Assembly: GCA_035529175.1 (NCBI GenBank)
Contig: DATKXG010000146.1
Coordinates: 1 to 15,613 of the forward strand
Direction: 5' to 3'
DNA: 15,613 nt
Source of the DNA: Sva-07 sp035529175
GTDB lineage: Bacteria; Actinomycetota; Acidimicrobiia; Acidimicrobiales; Ilumatobacteraceae
Under the pieces are notes generated by a model. The model saw nothing but the letters and a program-made list of their open reading frames with translations. It had not been told where the DNA came from and did no database searches. A program made the translations under genes and the position numbers. The stretch's first letter is position 1, and each line of letters begins with the position of its first letter. Of this stretch, positions 1 through 7,376 are shown piece after piece.

Positions 1-1604
1 TACTCGTCGCGCAGCGTCTTCTTCGAGAACTTGCCGACGCTGGTCTTGGGGACCTCGTCGATCCACACGACGCCCTTGGGCATCTGCCACTTGGCGATCT
101 TGCCCTCGAGGAACGTGAGCACGTCGTCCTCGGTCAGGTCCTGCCCGTCTGCCGCCTTGACGACGCATGCGAGCGGCGCCTCGCCCCAGCGCTCGTGGGC
201 GACGCCGATCACCGCGGCCTCGGCGATCTTCGGGTGGGCCATCAGCTCGTTCTCGAGTTCGACCGAGCTGATCCACTCGCCACCGGACTTGATGAGGTCC
301 TTCGTGCGGTCGACCAGGCGGACGAATCCGCGCCCGTTGACGGTTGCGACGTCGCCGGTCTTCAGCCAGCCGTCGTCGGTGAAGCTCTCGCCGGAGCGCT
401 CGTCGTCGTAGTAGTCCGACGCGATCCAGTTGCCGCGGCATTGCAGCTCGCCGCTGCTCTCGCCGTCCCATGGCACCGGCGTGGTGGTGCCCGGCTCGAC
501 GACCCGGCACTCGGCGCCGAACACGATGCGTCCCACCTGGGTGCGCAGTTCGGCCTGCTCGTCCCGTGGGAGCTGTTCCTGGTCGGCGTCGAGTCGGCAC
601 ACCGCCGCGATGGGGCTGGTCTCGGTCATCCCCCACGCCTGGAGGATCGGCAGGCCGGTCTGCTCGCGGTAGGCCTCCGACAGCGACTTCGGCACCGCCG
701 AGCCACCGCAGGGGATGCTGCGCAACGAGGACGTGTCACGGCCCTTCAACTCCGGCAGCACCGCCATCCAGATCGTCGGCACGCCGGCGGCGACGGTGAC
801 CTTCTCGTTCACGATCAGGTTCGCGATCGCCGGGCCGGACAGGTCGGGGCCGGGCATCACGAGGGTCGCGCCGGTGGCGACGGCGGCGTGGGCGAGCCCC
901 CAGGCATTGGCGTGGAACATCGGCACGACCGGGAGGATCACGTCGCTCTCGCGGGCCCCGAGGCTGTCGGCGGTCATCGCGCCCATCGTGTGCAGGAACG
1001 TCGAGCGATGGGTGTAGACGACCCCCTTCGGGTTACCGGTGGTGCCGCTGGTGTAACACATGCTGGCAGCGCGGTGCTCGTCGTCGACGCCGAACTCGAC
1101 GGGCTCGGCAGCGGCGAGCAGTTCCTCGTAGTCGAGCAGGTCGTGCCCGTTGAGATCAGCGGGGATGTCGCCCTTGCCGTCATCCATCATCACCAGATGC
1201 TTCAGGCGCTCGAACGTCGGCAACAGCGGGGCGAGGAGTCCGAGCAGCGAGCGGTCGACGAAGATCACCTCGTCGTCGGCATGGTTGACGATGTAGGTGA
1301 GCTGCTCGGGGAACAGGCGGATGTTGAGGGTGTGCAGGACCCGGCCGGTGCCCGGGGCGGCGAAGTAGAGCTCGAGGTGACGGGCTGTGTTCCAGGCGAA
1401 GGTGCCCACGCGTCCGTCGGCGGAGATCCCGAGGTTGTCGAGCAGGCCGCCGAGCTTGCGGGTGCGAGCTGCCCAGTCGCCGTACGTCGTGCGTTCGAGT
1501 CCGGCCCCTGTCGCTGTGACGATCTCTTTGTGCGGGTGATACTTCTCGGCCCGCTCGAAGATGTGGGGGATCGCCAGTGGAACGTCCTGCATCAAGCCCT
1601 GCAT
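1..1604 (-). CDS. Fatty-acyl-CoA synthetase, AlkK-like (3' end cut by window edge)
   Basis: This ATP-dependent ligase of the ANL superfamily activates a carboxylic acid, probably a medium- or long-chain fatty acid, to the acyl-adenylate and then the CoA thioester in the cytoplasm. About 534 codons are visible. The start is the ATG at 1604, giving the MQGLMQDVPLAI opening common in the AlkK/medium-chain group. The P-loop YTSGTTGNPKG lies near residues 184-194, a WLKTGD segment marks the hinge region, and the C-terminus carries KTSVGKFSKKTLRDE with the adenylation lysine near residue 525. The family is usually about 540-550 residues, so only the last few codons are missing beyond base 1. It is divergent from the membrane protein at 1668, with a 63-nt gap that holds a -10 hexamer for each gene. 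Chain-length specificity cannot be read here. The class assignment is firm. Confidence 0.93.
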   Translation of the reverse strand, partial: MQGLMQDVPLAIPHIFERAEKYHPHKEIVTATGAGLERTTYGDWAARTRKLGGLLDNLGISADGRVGTFAWNTARHLELYFAAPGTGRVLHTLNIRLFPEQLTYIVNHADDEVIFVDRSLLGLLAPLLPTFERLKHLVMMDDGKGDIPADLNGHDLLDYEELLAAAEPVEFGVDDEHRAASMCYTSGTTGNPKGVVYTHRSTFLHTMGAMTADSLGARESDVILPVVPMFHANAWGLAHAAVATGATLVMPGPDLSGPAIANLIVNEKVTVAAGVPTIWMAVLPELKGRDTSSLRSIPCGGSAVPKSLSEAYREQTGLPILQAWGMTETSPIAAVCRLDADQEQLPRDEQAELRTQVGRIVFGAECRVVEPGTTTPVPWDGESSGELQCRGNWIASDYYDDERSGESFTDDGWLKTGDVATVNGRGFVRLVDRTKDLIKSGGEWISSVELENELMAHPKIAEAAVIGVAHERWGEAPLACVVKAADGQDLTEDDVLTFLEGKIAKWQMPKGVVWIDEVPKTSVGKFSKKTLRDE

Positions 1605-1612
1605 GACGCGCG

Positions 1613-1618
1613 AACGTA
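1613..1618 (-). promoter_or_regulatory. -10 element for the acyl-CoA synthetase, leaderless arrangement
   Basis: The minus strand reads TACGTT from 1618 to 1613, a match to the TANNNT -10 consensus. It ends 8 nt before the ATG at 1604, so transcription would start at or next to the initiation codon. No convincing -35 hexamer is seen. The same spacing recurs at several other genes in the window, which strengthens the call. Confidence 0.5.
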
Positions 1619-1653
1619 GCGCACGCCGCCGAGCGGACGTCCATGGAGAGCGG

Positions 1654-1659
1654 TACCGT
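1654..1659 (+). promoter_or_regulatory. -10 element for the membrane protein at 1668, leaderless arrangement
   Basis: TACCGT matches TANNNT and ends 8 nt before the ATG at 1668. A +1 at the A of that ATG would give a leaderless mRNA. This argues for the ATG rather than the in-frame TTG at 1659, which overlaps the hexamer. A GGAGAG at 1645-1650 has acceptable ribosome-binding spacing for the TTG, so the alternative start is not excluded. Confidence 0.5.
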
Positions 1660-1667
1660 TGCGAAAC

Positions 1668-2309
1668 ATGACCGACAGCGCGGCGATCGACGCCGCCGGG
1701 CCCGCACACGTGCGCCCGGCGTGGGCGCCGCTCACCCTCGTCGCGTTCGTCGGTCTCGTGATCATGACCAACGTGGCGAGCGGGCTGTGGGCGCGCTGGG
1801 TCGACACGAACCCCGAGGGCCTGTTGGTGCTGTCGTCGCGGAACCGGTACCTGGCGCTGACGCTCGCTGCCGGCGTTCCGGTCAGCACCTATGTGGTCAT
1901 CGCCTTCCTGCGCGTCGGCGCCGCATTCGTGGTGTGCCACATGATCGGTCGGGCCTACCACGACGACGCGATCGGCTGGTTCCGCAAGTACCTGGGCGTG
2001 TCACACGAGACGATCGGCTCGTTCAATCGGGGATTCGCCCGAGCCGAGTGGTTCCTGATCCCGTTCTTCGCCGGATCGAACATCGTGGCGGCGCTCAGCG
2101 GCGTCCATCGCACTCCCCCGGTCCGGCTGGCGGTGCTGCTCTCGGTCGGCATCGCCGGACGTCTCGCGCTGATGTGGTGGCTGGCGCGGACGTTCGAGGC
2201 GCAGTTGGTCGACTTCCTCGAGTGGCTGCAGCGCTACCAGTGGTGGGCCGTTGGGATCTCGATCGGACTCGTTCTCCTGGTCAACCTCCGCAACTTCCGC
2301 GGCGCCTGA
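1668..2309 (+). CDS. Multi-pass membrane protein, DedA/VTT-like
   Basis: This is an integral membrane protein of 213 residues with about five hydrophobic segments: roughly residues 17-39, 57-90 (long, probably two passes), 124-142, 147-169 and 189-205. The middle of the protein (GRAYHDDAIGWFRKYLG, then an FNRGFAR helix, WFLIPFFAGSNIVAALSGV and a later hydrophobic segment) follows the general order of DedA/SNARE-associated (VTT) proteins, where an FxxRFxP-like turn precedes a re-entrant segment. That family includes lipid-carrier flippases, but the key residues differ here and no activity is claimed. The ATG at 1668 was chosen over the TTG at 1659 because a -10 hexamer lies just upstream. Its TGA stop supplies the first bases of a palindromic element, and tpx follows 90 nt later. 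Confidence 0.7.
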   Translation: MTDSAAIDAAGPAHVRPAWAPLTLVAFVGLVIMTNVASGLWARWVDTNPEGLLVLSSRNRYLALTLAAGVPVSTYVVIAFLRVGAAFVVCHMIGRAYHDDAIGWFRKYLGVSHETIGSFNRGFARAEWFLIPFFAGSNIVAALSGVHRTPPVRLAVLLSVGIAGRLALMWWLARTFEAQLVDFLEWLQRYQWWAVGISIGLVLLVNLRNFRGA

Positions 2310-2340
2310 TTACATCAGGGGTCAGACCCGCGATGTAATC
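2308..2340. repeat. REP-like palindrome 1, at the stop codon of the membrane protein gene
   Basis: This is a 33-nt imperfect palindrome. Its outer arms are GATTACATC (2308-2316) and GATGTAATC (2332-2340), and its core is the inverted repeat GGGTC-A-GACCC. Only the two-base linkers AG and GC fail to pair. Its first two bases are the last two of the TGA stop at 2307-2309. It lies 59 nt upstream of the tpx start. It is one of six related copies in the window. Confidence 0.9.
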
Positions 2341-2386
2341 GCACCGTCGACGGCAGCTCGCCTGGCCCGAATCTGCCAATGGTTGC

Positions 2387-2392
2387 TAGAAC
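2387..2392 (+). promoter_or_regulatory. Possible -10 element of tpx, leaderless spacing
   Basis: TAGAAC ends 7 nt before the ATG at 2400. It lacks the final T of TANNNT but has the same position as the -10 hexamers of neighbouring genes. There is no purine-rich ribosome-binding site ahead of the ATG, which fits a leaderless transcript. This is weaker than the other hexamers listed. Confidence 0.35.
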
Positions 2393-2399
2393 AACAGTC

Positions 2400-2894
2400 A
2401 TGGCTCAAGTCACCCTCGGCGGCAACCCCGTCCACACGTCCGGAGACCTCCCTGCAGTCGGCGCCTCGGCCCCCGCGTTCTCGCTGGTCGGCGCCGACCT
2501 GAGCGAGTTCGACGCCGGCGAGTTCGCCGGGAAGAACGTCATCTTGAACATCTTCCCGAGCATCGACACCCCGACCTGCGCGACGAGCGTGCGCCAGTTC
2601 AACGAGCGCGCTGCCGGCATGGATGAGACGGTCGTGGTGTGCGTGTCGGCGGACCTCCCGTTCGCCATGGGCCGGTTCTGCGGCGCAGAAGGCATCGCGA
2701 ACGTGAAGGTCGGTTCCACGTTCCGCTCGGACTTCGGTTCGGAGTACGGCGTCATGCTCACCGACGGCGTGCTGCAGGGCGTGCTCGCCCGCGCGGTCGT
2801 CGTCATCGGCCCCGACGGCACCGTGAAGCACACCGAACTCGTCCCCGAGATCGCCCAGGAACCGAACTACGACGCCGCCCTCGCCGCGCTCTGA
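2400..2894 (+). CDS. tpx: Thiol peroxidase (atypical 2-Cys peroxiredoxin)
   Basis: Tpx reduces hydrogen peroxide and alkyl hydroperoxides in the cytoplasm with electrons from thioredoxin. The protein has 164 residues, the usual family length of about 165. The peroxidatic cysteine is C60 in SIDTPTCATSVRQFN, with T57 three residues before it. The resolving cysteine is C94 in GRFCGAEG, and the conserved arginine is R131 in VLARAVVVIGPDG. This is the complete Tpx signature. An upstream in-frame ATG at 2379 would add seven residues (MVARTTV) absent from the family, so ATG 2400 is preferred, supported by a -10-like hexamer. The TGA stop at 2892-2894 runs into a diverged palindromic element. tpx converges on the broken transposase gene. 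An additional cysteine, C81, has no assigned role. Confidence 0.96.
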   Translation: MAQVTLGGNPVHTSGDLPAVGASAPAFSLVGADLSEFDAGEFAGKNVILNIFPSIDTPTCATSVRQFNERAAGMDETVVVCVSADLPFAMGRFCGAEGIANVKVGSTFRSDFGSEYGVMLTDGVLQGVLARAVVVIGPDGTVKHTELVPEIAQEPNYDAALAAL

Positions 2895-2925
2895 TCACGC
2901 CAGGGGTCAGACGCCAGGCGTGAGA
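2893..2925. repeat. REP-like palindrome 2, diverged copy at the tpx stop codon
   Basis: The stem arms TCACGCC (2895-2901) and GGCGTGA (2917-2923) pair perfectly across a 15-nt core that begins AGGGGTCAGAC, the same core length and start as the canonical copies. The arms differ from TTACATC and GATGTAA at three positions each, and the changes compensate one another. As in other copies, its first two bases are the last two of the preceding TGA stop. It is followed 4 nt later by palindrome 3. Confidence 0.75.
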
Positions 2926-2929
2926 CCCG

Positions 2930-2962
2930 GATTACATCACGGGTCAGACCCGCGATGTAATC
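2930..2962. repeat. REP-like palindrome 3, 3' side of the RAYT gene
   Basis: The arms GATTACATC (2930-2938) and GATGTAATC (2954-2962) flank GGGTC-A-GACCC, with linkers AC and GC. The reading frame of the transposase C-terminal tail enters this element from the right and ends on a TGA inside it, encoding a terminal ITSRV. With palindrome 4 it brackets the transposase. Confidence 0.92.
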
Positions 2963-3300
2963 GAGGCCCCGGCGAGGAGTTGCACCGCTCGCTGTTGTGC
3001 GTCGCGTAGACCGGGTTCATCGCGAAGCAACGCCCGCGCTCGAGAAGTCGCCGTGCGAAGCGCTCCGATCCGTTCGATGCCGAGCCATTCCATCACCGCC
3101 TCGTCCGAACACGACGAGTGCGAGACGAGCCAGTCCAGCGCGAGTTGACGAGCGACCGCACCGAGGCGGCGATCGGAGCCGAGACCCCGTTCTGCCAACA
3201 CGAGTTCGATGGTCTTGACCAGCGCTATGGCATCTGGCCGCGCCGGCTGAAGAGCCAAGTCGAGCGGCGAGTCGACGAACTGGTCGATCTTCTCCGGTGT
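2944..3300 (-). pseudogene. C-terminal tail of the RAYT, cut off by an in-frame TGA
   Basis: This is the direct in-frame continuation of the transposase frame beyond the TGA at 3303-3301. It starts TPEKIDQFVDSPLDLALQ and runs 118 codons to a TGA inside palindrome 3. The tail is predicted helical (AIALVKTIELVLAERG, then RRLGAVARQLALDWLVSH, then DEAVMEWLGI) and resembles the small helical C-terminal domain that follows the Y1 domain in longer actinobacterial RAYT-like proteins. With the catalytic part it would make about 285 residues. A TTG at 3258 could in principle start a separate 104-residue protein, but no ribosome-binding site is evident. The last five residues are encoded by the palindrome. 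Decay by a nonsense mutation is the simplest explanation. Recoding is not excluded. Confidence 0.65.
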
Positions 3301-3801
3301 TCACACGGCGAAGACATGGTCGACGCAGAGCCACGGCGGAGGCCTTCGAAAGCCAAGGTACGCCCGATGACTCGACCACCGGTAGTCACGAGCACGCTGG
3401 ACACCCGGCAGATCCAGCGTATTGCGATGGATGTATCGCACCGCCGCCATCAGGTGCGCGTCGTCGGTGATCAGCCTGGAGTGAAACCTCCCCCGGAACA
3501 AGGCGCCATCGCGTCCGAGACGATCGTTGACGTGGCGCGTGTAGAGCGATCCGAGGCGCTGCATCGCTTCGGACAGACCGGCGTGCGGGCAATGACAGAG
3601 CAGATGGAAGTGTGTCCCCATCAGGCAGTAGGCGTGTATGCGAACACCGAAGAGCTCGAACATGTCTCCGAGGCGCTGTCCGAACTCGACCCGGTCCGTG
3701 TCGGCCAGGAACACGGCGCCGTGATCGATCCCACGGTTCATCACGTGATGCCAACCGTCTTCGATGTCGATGCGCTGGGGTCGGGGCACATCGCCGATCA
3801 T
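3301..3801 (-). CDS. REP-associated tyrosine transposase (Y1/HUH), probably truncated
   Basis: This is an IS200/IS605-superfamily single-strand transposase of the RAYT type, expected to nick and join DNA at stem-loop REP sequences through a 5'-phosphotyrosine. The visible protein is 166 residues from ATG 3801. An in-frame TTG at 3807 would add two residues. The opening RIDIEDGWHHVMNRG is typical. The metal-binding HUH motif is H64-F-H66 in LMGTHFHLL, the nucleophile is Y123 in AAVRYIHRNTLD, and LFRGRFHS and DYRWSSHRAYLG follow as in other RAYTs. All catalytic residues are present, but the frame stops at a TGA (3303-3301) right after PPWLCVDHVFAV, and 118 further in-frame codons follow. It lies between two palindromes with which it probably works. 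Whether the short form is active is unknown. Confidence 0.85.
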   Translation of the reverse strand: MIGDVPRPQRIDIEDGWHHVMNRGIDHGAVFLADTDRVEFGQRLGDMFELFGVRIHAYCLMGTHFHLLCHCPHAGLSEAMQRLGSLYTRHVNDRLGRDGALFRGRFHSRLITDDAHLMAAVRYIHRNTLDLPGVQRARDYRWSSHRAYLGFRRPPPWLCVDHVFAV

Positions 3802-3811
3802 GAACAAGCGG

Positions 3812-3844
3812 TGTTACATCGCGGGTCTGACCCGTGTTGTAATC
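3812..3844. repeat. REP-like palindrome 4, between the RAYT start and the dapB stop
   Basis: The right arm GTTGTAATC (3836-3844) and the left arm ending TTACATC (3814-3820) flank GGGTC-T-GACCC. This is the most degenerate of the canonical copies, with mismatches at the outer left end and one in the right arm. Read on the minus strand it starts with the last two bases of the dapB TGA (3845-3843). It lies 11 nt upstream of the transposase ATG. Confidence 0.88.
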
Positions 3845-4613
3845 AGCCAACGAAGGGGTCGAGGGATCTGGACAGGCCTGGCACTGCCGGGATCTTCTTG
3901 CAGGCGAGGATGACGCCGGGCATGAAGCTGTCACGGTCGTAGCTGTCCTGGCGGATCGTCAGGGTCTGGCCCTGGGCACCGAGGATGACCTCCTGGTGGG
4001 CGACCATGCCGCGCATGCGTACGGAGTGCACACGGATGCCGTTGGGGCCCTTGCCACCGCGTGCGCCCTCGTAGACCTCGTCGGTCGTCGGGTCGGGATC
4101 GAACGCTCCCCCGCGAGCTTCGGACATCCGCTCGGCGGTCTTCACGGCAGTGCCCGACGGGGCGTCGACCTTGCGATCGTGGTGCAGTTCGATGATCTCC
4201 GCCGTGTCGAAGAACGGCGCCGCCATCTCGGCGAAACGCATCATCAGGACCGCCGAGATCGCGAAGTTCGGGGCGATCACACAGTTGGGTCCGCCGTCTG
4301 CGCCGAAGATCGACTCGAAGACCTCGAAGTCCTCAGAGGTGAACCCGGTGGTGCCCACCACGGCATGGATGCCGTGATGGCCCAGCAACGGCAACGTCGT
4401 CCGGGCAGCATCGGCAACGGTGAAGTCCACCACGACGTCACACGAGGCCTCGGCGAACGCGTCGAGCGACGGGCTCACCTCGATGCCGTCGATCGTCTCG
4501 CCGGCGCCGAACGGGTCGACGGCGGCTGCGAAAACGAGATCGGGGTCAGCGGCCACCGCCGCACAAACGGTTCGACCCATTCGTCCGGCAGCGCCGCTGA
4601 CCCCGATTCTCAT
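3843..4613 (-). CDS. dapB: 4-hydroxy-tetrahydrodipicolinate reductase
   Basis: DapB reduces 4-hydroxy-tetrahydrodipicolinate with NAD(P)H in the diaminopimelate and lysine pathway, feeding peptidoglycan synthesis in the cytoplasm. The protein is 256 residues, normal for the family. The Rossmann glycine motif GVSGAAGRMG is at residues 4-13, VVDFT at 61-65, and VVGTTGF at 85-91. The catalytic and substrate-binding block ELHHDRKVDAPSGTA spans 142-156, with H144/H145 and K148. The ATG at 4613 puts the dinucleotide-binding strand at the extreme N-terminus, as expected. It lies 69 nt downstream of pnp on the same strand and is probably partly cotranscribed. A CAGACT hexamer 6 nt before the ATG could be its own leaderless -10. 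Its stop codon overlaps palindrome 4. Confidence 0.97.
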   Translation of the reverse strand: MRIGVSGAAGRMGRTVCAAVAADPDLVFAAAVDPFGAGETIDGIEVSPSLDAFAEASCDVVVDFTVADAARTTLPLLGHHGIHAVVGTTGFTSEDFEVFESIFGADGGPNCVIAPNFAISAVLMMRFAEMAAPFFDTAEIIELHHDRKVDAPSGTAVKTAERMSEARGGAFDPDPTTDEVYEGARGGKGPNGIRVHSVRMRGMVAHQEVILGAQGQTLTIRQDSYDRDSFMPGVILACKKIPAVPGLSRSLDPFVG

Positions 4614-4648
4614 GTGTTCAGTCTGGCCGATGCACCAGCATCGACCGC

Positions 4649-4681
4649 GATTACGTCGCGGGTCTGACCCCTGATGTAATG
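4649..4681. repeat. REP-like palindrome 5, between pnp and dapB
   Basis: The arms GATTACGTC (4649-4657) and GATGTAATG (4673-4681) flank GGGTC-T-GACCC, with linkers GC and CT. Read with pnp it starts just after the TGA (4685-4683), offset by a few bases compared with the other stop-linked copies. It sits in the 69-nt pnp-dapB gap, where it could form an intercistronic mRNA stem-loop. Confidence 0.9.
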
Positions 4682-4682
4682 A

Positions 4683-7142
4683 TCAGCGGTGGCGGCGACG
4701 GCCACCGCTGCGGCCCGCACCGTCGCCCGCCGGACGCTCCGACTTCGGGCCGAGGTCGCCGAGTTCGTCGGCGAGCTGGGCATCGAAGCTGTCCTCGAAG
4801 CTCACTTCGACGACATCGACGCCGCCACCCGAGCTGGCGGGCGCTGCGTCACTGTCGCTCGAGCGCTCCTTGCGGGGCGCACGCTCGCGACGCTCGCCCC
4901 GATCGGACGAGCCACTCGACTCACCGGACGACGCGCCCTCCTTGGCGGGAGGCGGATCGCCGGCGGGGGTCAGGCTGACCTTGCCCTTGTCATCGATCTC
5001 CTCGACGCGGACTTCGATCTCCTGGCCCAGCTCGAGCACGTCCTCGACCGAGTTGATGCGCTTGCCGCCACCCAGCTTCGAGATGTGCACGAGACCGTCG
5101 CGGCCCGGCAGGATGTTGACGAACGCGCCGAACTTGGTGATGTTCACGACGCGGCCCGTGTAGACCTTGTCGAGCTCGGCCTTCGGCGGGTCGACGATCG
5201 CGAGGATCGCGGCCTTGGCCTCTTCCATGCGCCACGCCTCGACGGCGCCGATGGTGACGATGCCGCGGGCACCGTCGTCGTCGACGCCGATGTCGGCTCC
5301 GGTCTCCTGCTGGATCGTGTTGATGACCTTGCCCTTCGGGCCGATCACTTCACCGACCTTGTCGAGCGGGATGTAGATCGTCGAGATCTTCGGTGCGGTC
5401 TCGGCGACCTCGTCACGGCTCTGCGGGATGCAGGCGTTCATGACCTCGAGGATCTCCAGGCGGGCGACGCGCGCCTGGGCGAGCGCAGCGGCGAGCACGT
5501 CGGCGGGGATGCCGTCGATCTTCGTGTCGAGCTGCAGCGCCGTGATGGCGTCCTCGGTACCGGCGACCTTGAAGTCCATGTCACCGAAGGCGTCCTCGGA
5601 GCCGAGGATGTCGGTCAGCGTGATGTACTTGCCGTCCTCGTAGATGAGGCCCATGGCGATGCCGGACACGTGGCCCTTGGTGGGCACACCGGCGTCCATC
5701 AGCGCGAGGCTGGAGGCACACACCGACGCCATCGACGTCGAACCGTTCGACGACATGACCTCGGAGACGAGGCGCAGCGTGTACGCGAAGTCCTCCTGGT
5801 TCGGGATGACGGGCAGGACCGCACGGGCGGCGAGCGCACCGTGGCCGATCTCGCGACGCTTCGGCGAACCGACGCGGCCGGTCTCACCGTTGGCCCACGG
5901 CGGCATGTTGTAGTGGTGCAGGTACCGCTTGGTGTCGTTGGGTGACAGCGAGTCGATCATCTGGTTCATGCGGGGCATGGCCATGGTGAGCACGGTCATG
6001 ACCTGGGTCTCGCCACGCTGGAAGAGGCCCGAACCGTGCGCTGTCGGCAGTGCGCCGACCTCGGCCGAGATCGGACGCAGATCGGCGACGCCGCGACCGT
6101 CCATGCGGACGCCCTCGTTCACGACGCGGGCACGCATCAGCTTCTTGTTGAGCGAACGGACGGCCTCTTTGACCATCCCGTTCTGCCCGGCGAACTCGCC
6201 CGGCTCGTCCTTGGTGCCGCACAGCTCGGCGACGATCTCGGCCGTGACGGCGTCAGTCGCTTCGTTGCGCTCGGACTTGTTGGCGATCGTGATCACCGGG
6301 GCGAGCTTGTCGCTGCCGGCCTTCTCGACGGCGGCGAAGATCTCCGGCGTGTAGTCGAGGACCGGGGTCCACTTCATCGGGGTGATCGGGCCGTGGGTCG
6401 CGATCACCGAGGCGACGAGCTGACGTTGCAGCGCGATCGACTCCTTGATCCACACCTTGCAGGCGTCGAGGCCGTCGGCGAGGACTTCCTCGGTGACCTT
6501 CTTGGCCCCGTCGTCGTAGTAGTAGAACGCGTTCTCGGAACCGCCCGCCTCGACCATCATCACGGCGACGTCGCCGTTGTCGAGTTCACGACCGGCGACG
6601 ACCAGCTCGAAGGTGCCGTTCTCGGCCTCTTCGTAGGTGGGGTGCGGGATCCACTCGCCACTCTGGCTGTAGGCCATGCGGATGGCGCCGATCGGGCCCT
6701 CGAAGGGAATGCCCGAGATCATCAGCGCGGCAGACGCGGCGTTGATCGACAGCACGTCGTGCGGGTTGACCTGGTCGGCGCCCATCACGGTCGTGACGAC
6801 CTGGGTCTCGTTGCGGAAGCCGTCGGGGAACGACGGGCGCAGCGGCCGGTCGGTCAGACGGCAGGTGAGGATGGCATCCTCGGTCGGACGTCCTTCACGA
6901 CGGAAGAACGAGCCGGGGATCTTGCCGGCGGCGTACGCCCGCTCCTCGACGTCGACCGTCAGTGGGAAGAAGTCGACACCGTCACGCACGCCCTTCGCGG
7001 CGTTGGCGGTGGTGAGGACCTTCGTGCCACCGATCGATGCCACAACGGCACCCATCGACTGGGGGGCGAACTTGCCCGTCTCGAAGGTCAGGGTCTTCTC
7101 GGTTCCGGACACAGGTCCGGACACGATGATTGGGTCAGCCAC
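4683..7142 (-). CDS. pnp: Polyribonucleotide nucleotidyltransferase (PNPase)
   Basis: PNPase is a phosphorolytic 3'-5' exoribonuclease and RNA-tailing enzyme of mRNA turnover, acting as a trimer. The 819 residues hold two RNase PH domains separated by an all-helical linker, with catalytic D517, D523 and K525 in DILGSEDAFGDMDFK. A KH domain follows with GPKG at about 601-604, then an S1 domain at about 660-726 (TGRVVNITKFGAFVNI). About 85 residues of low-complexity Ser/Arg/Asp tail end in GGRRRHR. The GTG at 7142 is chosen because AAAGGAG (7155-7149) lies 6 nt upstream; a GTG at 7163 would add seven residues and put the ribosome-binding site inside the coding region. A strong hairpin lies just upstream. 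The protein is longer than E. coli PNPase, as is common in actinobacteria. Confidence 0.97.
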   Translation of the reverse strand: MADPIIVSGPVSGTEKTLTFETGKFAPQSMGAVVASIGGTKVLTTANAAKGVRDGVDFFPLTVDVEERAYAAGKIPGSFFRREGRPTEDAILTCRLTDRPLRPSFPDGFRNETQVVTTVMGADQVNPHDVLSINAASAALMISGIPFEGPIGAIRMAYSQSGEWIPHPTYEEAENGTFELVVAGRELDNGDVAVMMVEAGGSENAFYYYDDGAKKVTEEVLADGLDACKVWIKESIALQRQLVASVIATHGPITPMKWTPVLDYTPEIFAAVEKAGSDKLAPVITIANKSERNEATDAVTAEIVAELCGTKDEPGEFAGQNGMVKEAVRSLNKKLMRARVVNEGVRMDGRGVADLRPISAEVGALPTAHGSGLFQRGETQVMTVLTMAMPRMNQMIDSLSPNDTKRYLHHYNMPPWANGETGRVGSPKRREIGHGALAARAVLPVIPNQEDFAYTLRLVSEVMSSNGSTSMASVCASSLALMDAGVPTKGHVSGIAMGLIYEDGKYITLTDILGSEDAFGDMDFKVAGTEDAITALQLDTKIDGIPADVLAAALAQARVARLEILEVMNACIPQSRDEVAETAPKISTIYIPLDKVGEVIGPKGKVINTIQQETGADIGVDDDGARGIVTIGAVEAWRMEEAKAAILAIVDPPKAELDKVYTGRVVNITKFGAFVNILPGRDGLVHISKLGGGKRINSVEDVLELGQEIEVRVEEIDDKGKVSLTPAGDPPPAKEGASSGESSGSSDRGERRERAPRKERSSDSDAAPASSGGGVDVVEVSFEDSFDAQLADELGDLGPKSERPAGDGAGRSGGRRRHR

Positions 7143-7148
7143 AAGGGC

Positions 7149-7155
7149 TCCTTTC
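7149..7155 (-). promoter_or_regulatory. Ribosome-binding site that fixes the pnp start
   Basis: The minus strand reads AAAGGAG, followed by six bases and then GTG GCT GAC. It selects GTG 7142 over the upstream in-frame GTG at 7163. Confidence 0.75.
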
Positions 7156-7159
7156 GTGT

Positions 7160-7179
7160 GCACTCCCCCTCGGGAGTGC
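7160..7179 (-). promoter_or_regulatory. Hairpin in the pnp 5' leader
   Basis: GCACTCCC and GGGAGTGC pair perfectly over 8 bp around a 4-nt loop. The stem ends 4 nt before the AAAGGAG ribosome-binding site of pnp. Known family behaviour: in E. coli, PNPase represses itself by degrading one arm of an RNase III-cut leader stem. Similar control here is an inference. Confidence 0.55.
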
Positions 7180-7376
7180 GCCTCTGGAGCGATCGGCCGG
7201 TTCCCAGTTGGTCAACCCGACAACATGCAGTCCCGACAGGGAAGCGCTTCGGATTCAGCAACCGGCAACCGACAACGGTTCGCTCGTGTTGCGAAGCCGG
7301 ACGTTCCGACTCCGGACGGCACTCTATCTGGACGCGCCACCAATCCGCCGCGGATCGACCACGGACACAGACGCGC

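Larger units (their letters stand above)
2930..3844 (-). mobile_element. RAYT gene bracketed by a pair of REP-like palindromes
   Basis: A 915-nt unit holds a Y1/HUH transposase gene and its severed C-terminal tail between two copies of the same 33-nt palindrome. The right copy begins 11 nt upstream of the transposase ATG, and the left copy contains the tail's stop codon. The arrangement fits a RAYT with its cognate REP elements rather than a classical insertion sequence: the ends are short stem-loops also found alone elsewhere in the window, and no target duplication is obvious. It lies between the ends of tpx and dapB. Confidence 0.75.

Noticed and set aside
195..1619. 474-codon plus-strand open frame
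   Set aside because: It is the antisense shadow of the acyl-CoA synthetase. Its translation is rich in Arg, Gly, Asp and Val with no domain motifs, while the minus strand carries every ANL motif.
2308..4681. CRISPR array from the recurring palindromes
   Set aside because: The copies are irregularly spaced (from about 4 nt to over 800 nt) and separated by genes, with no constant-length spacers or cas genes.
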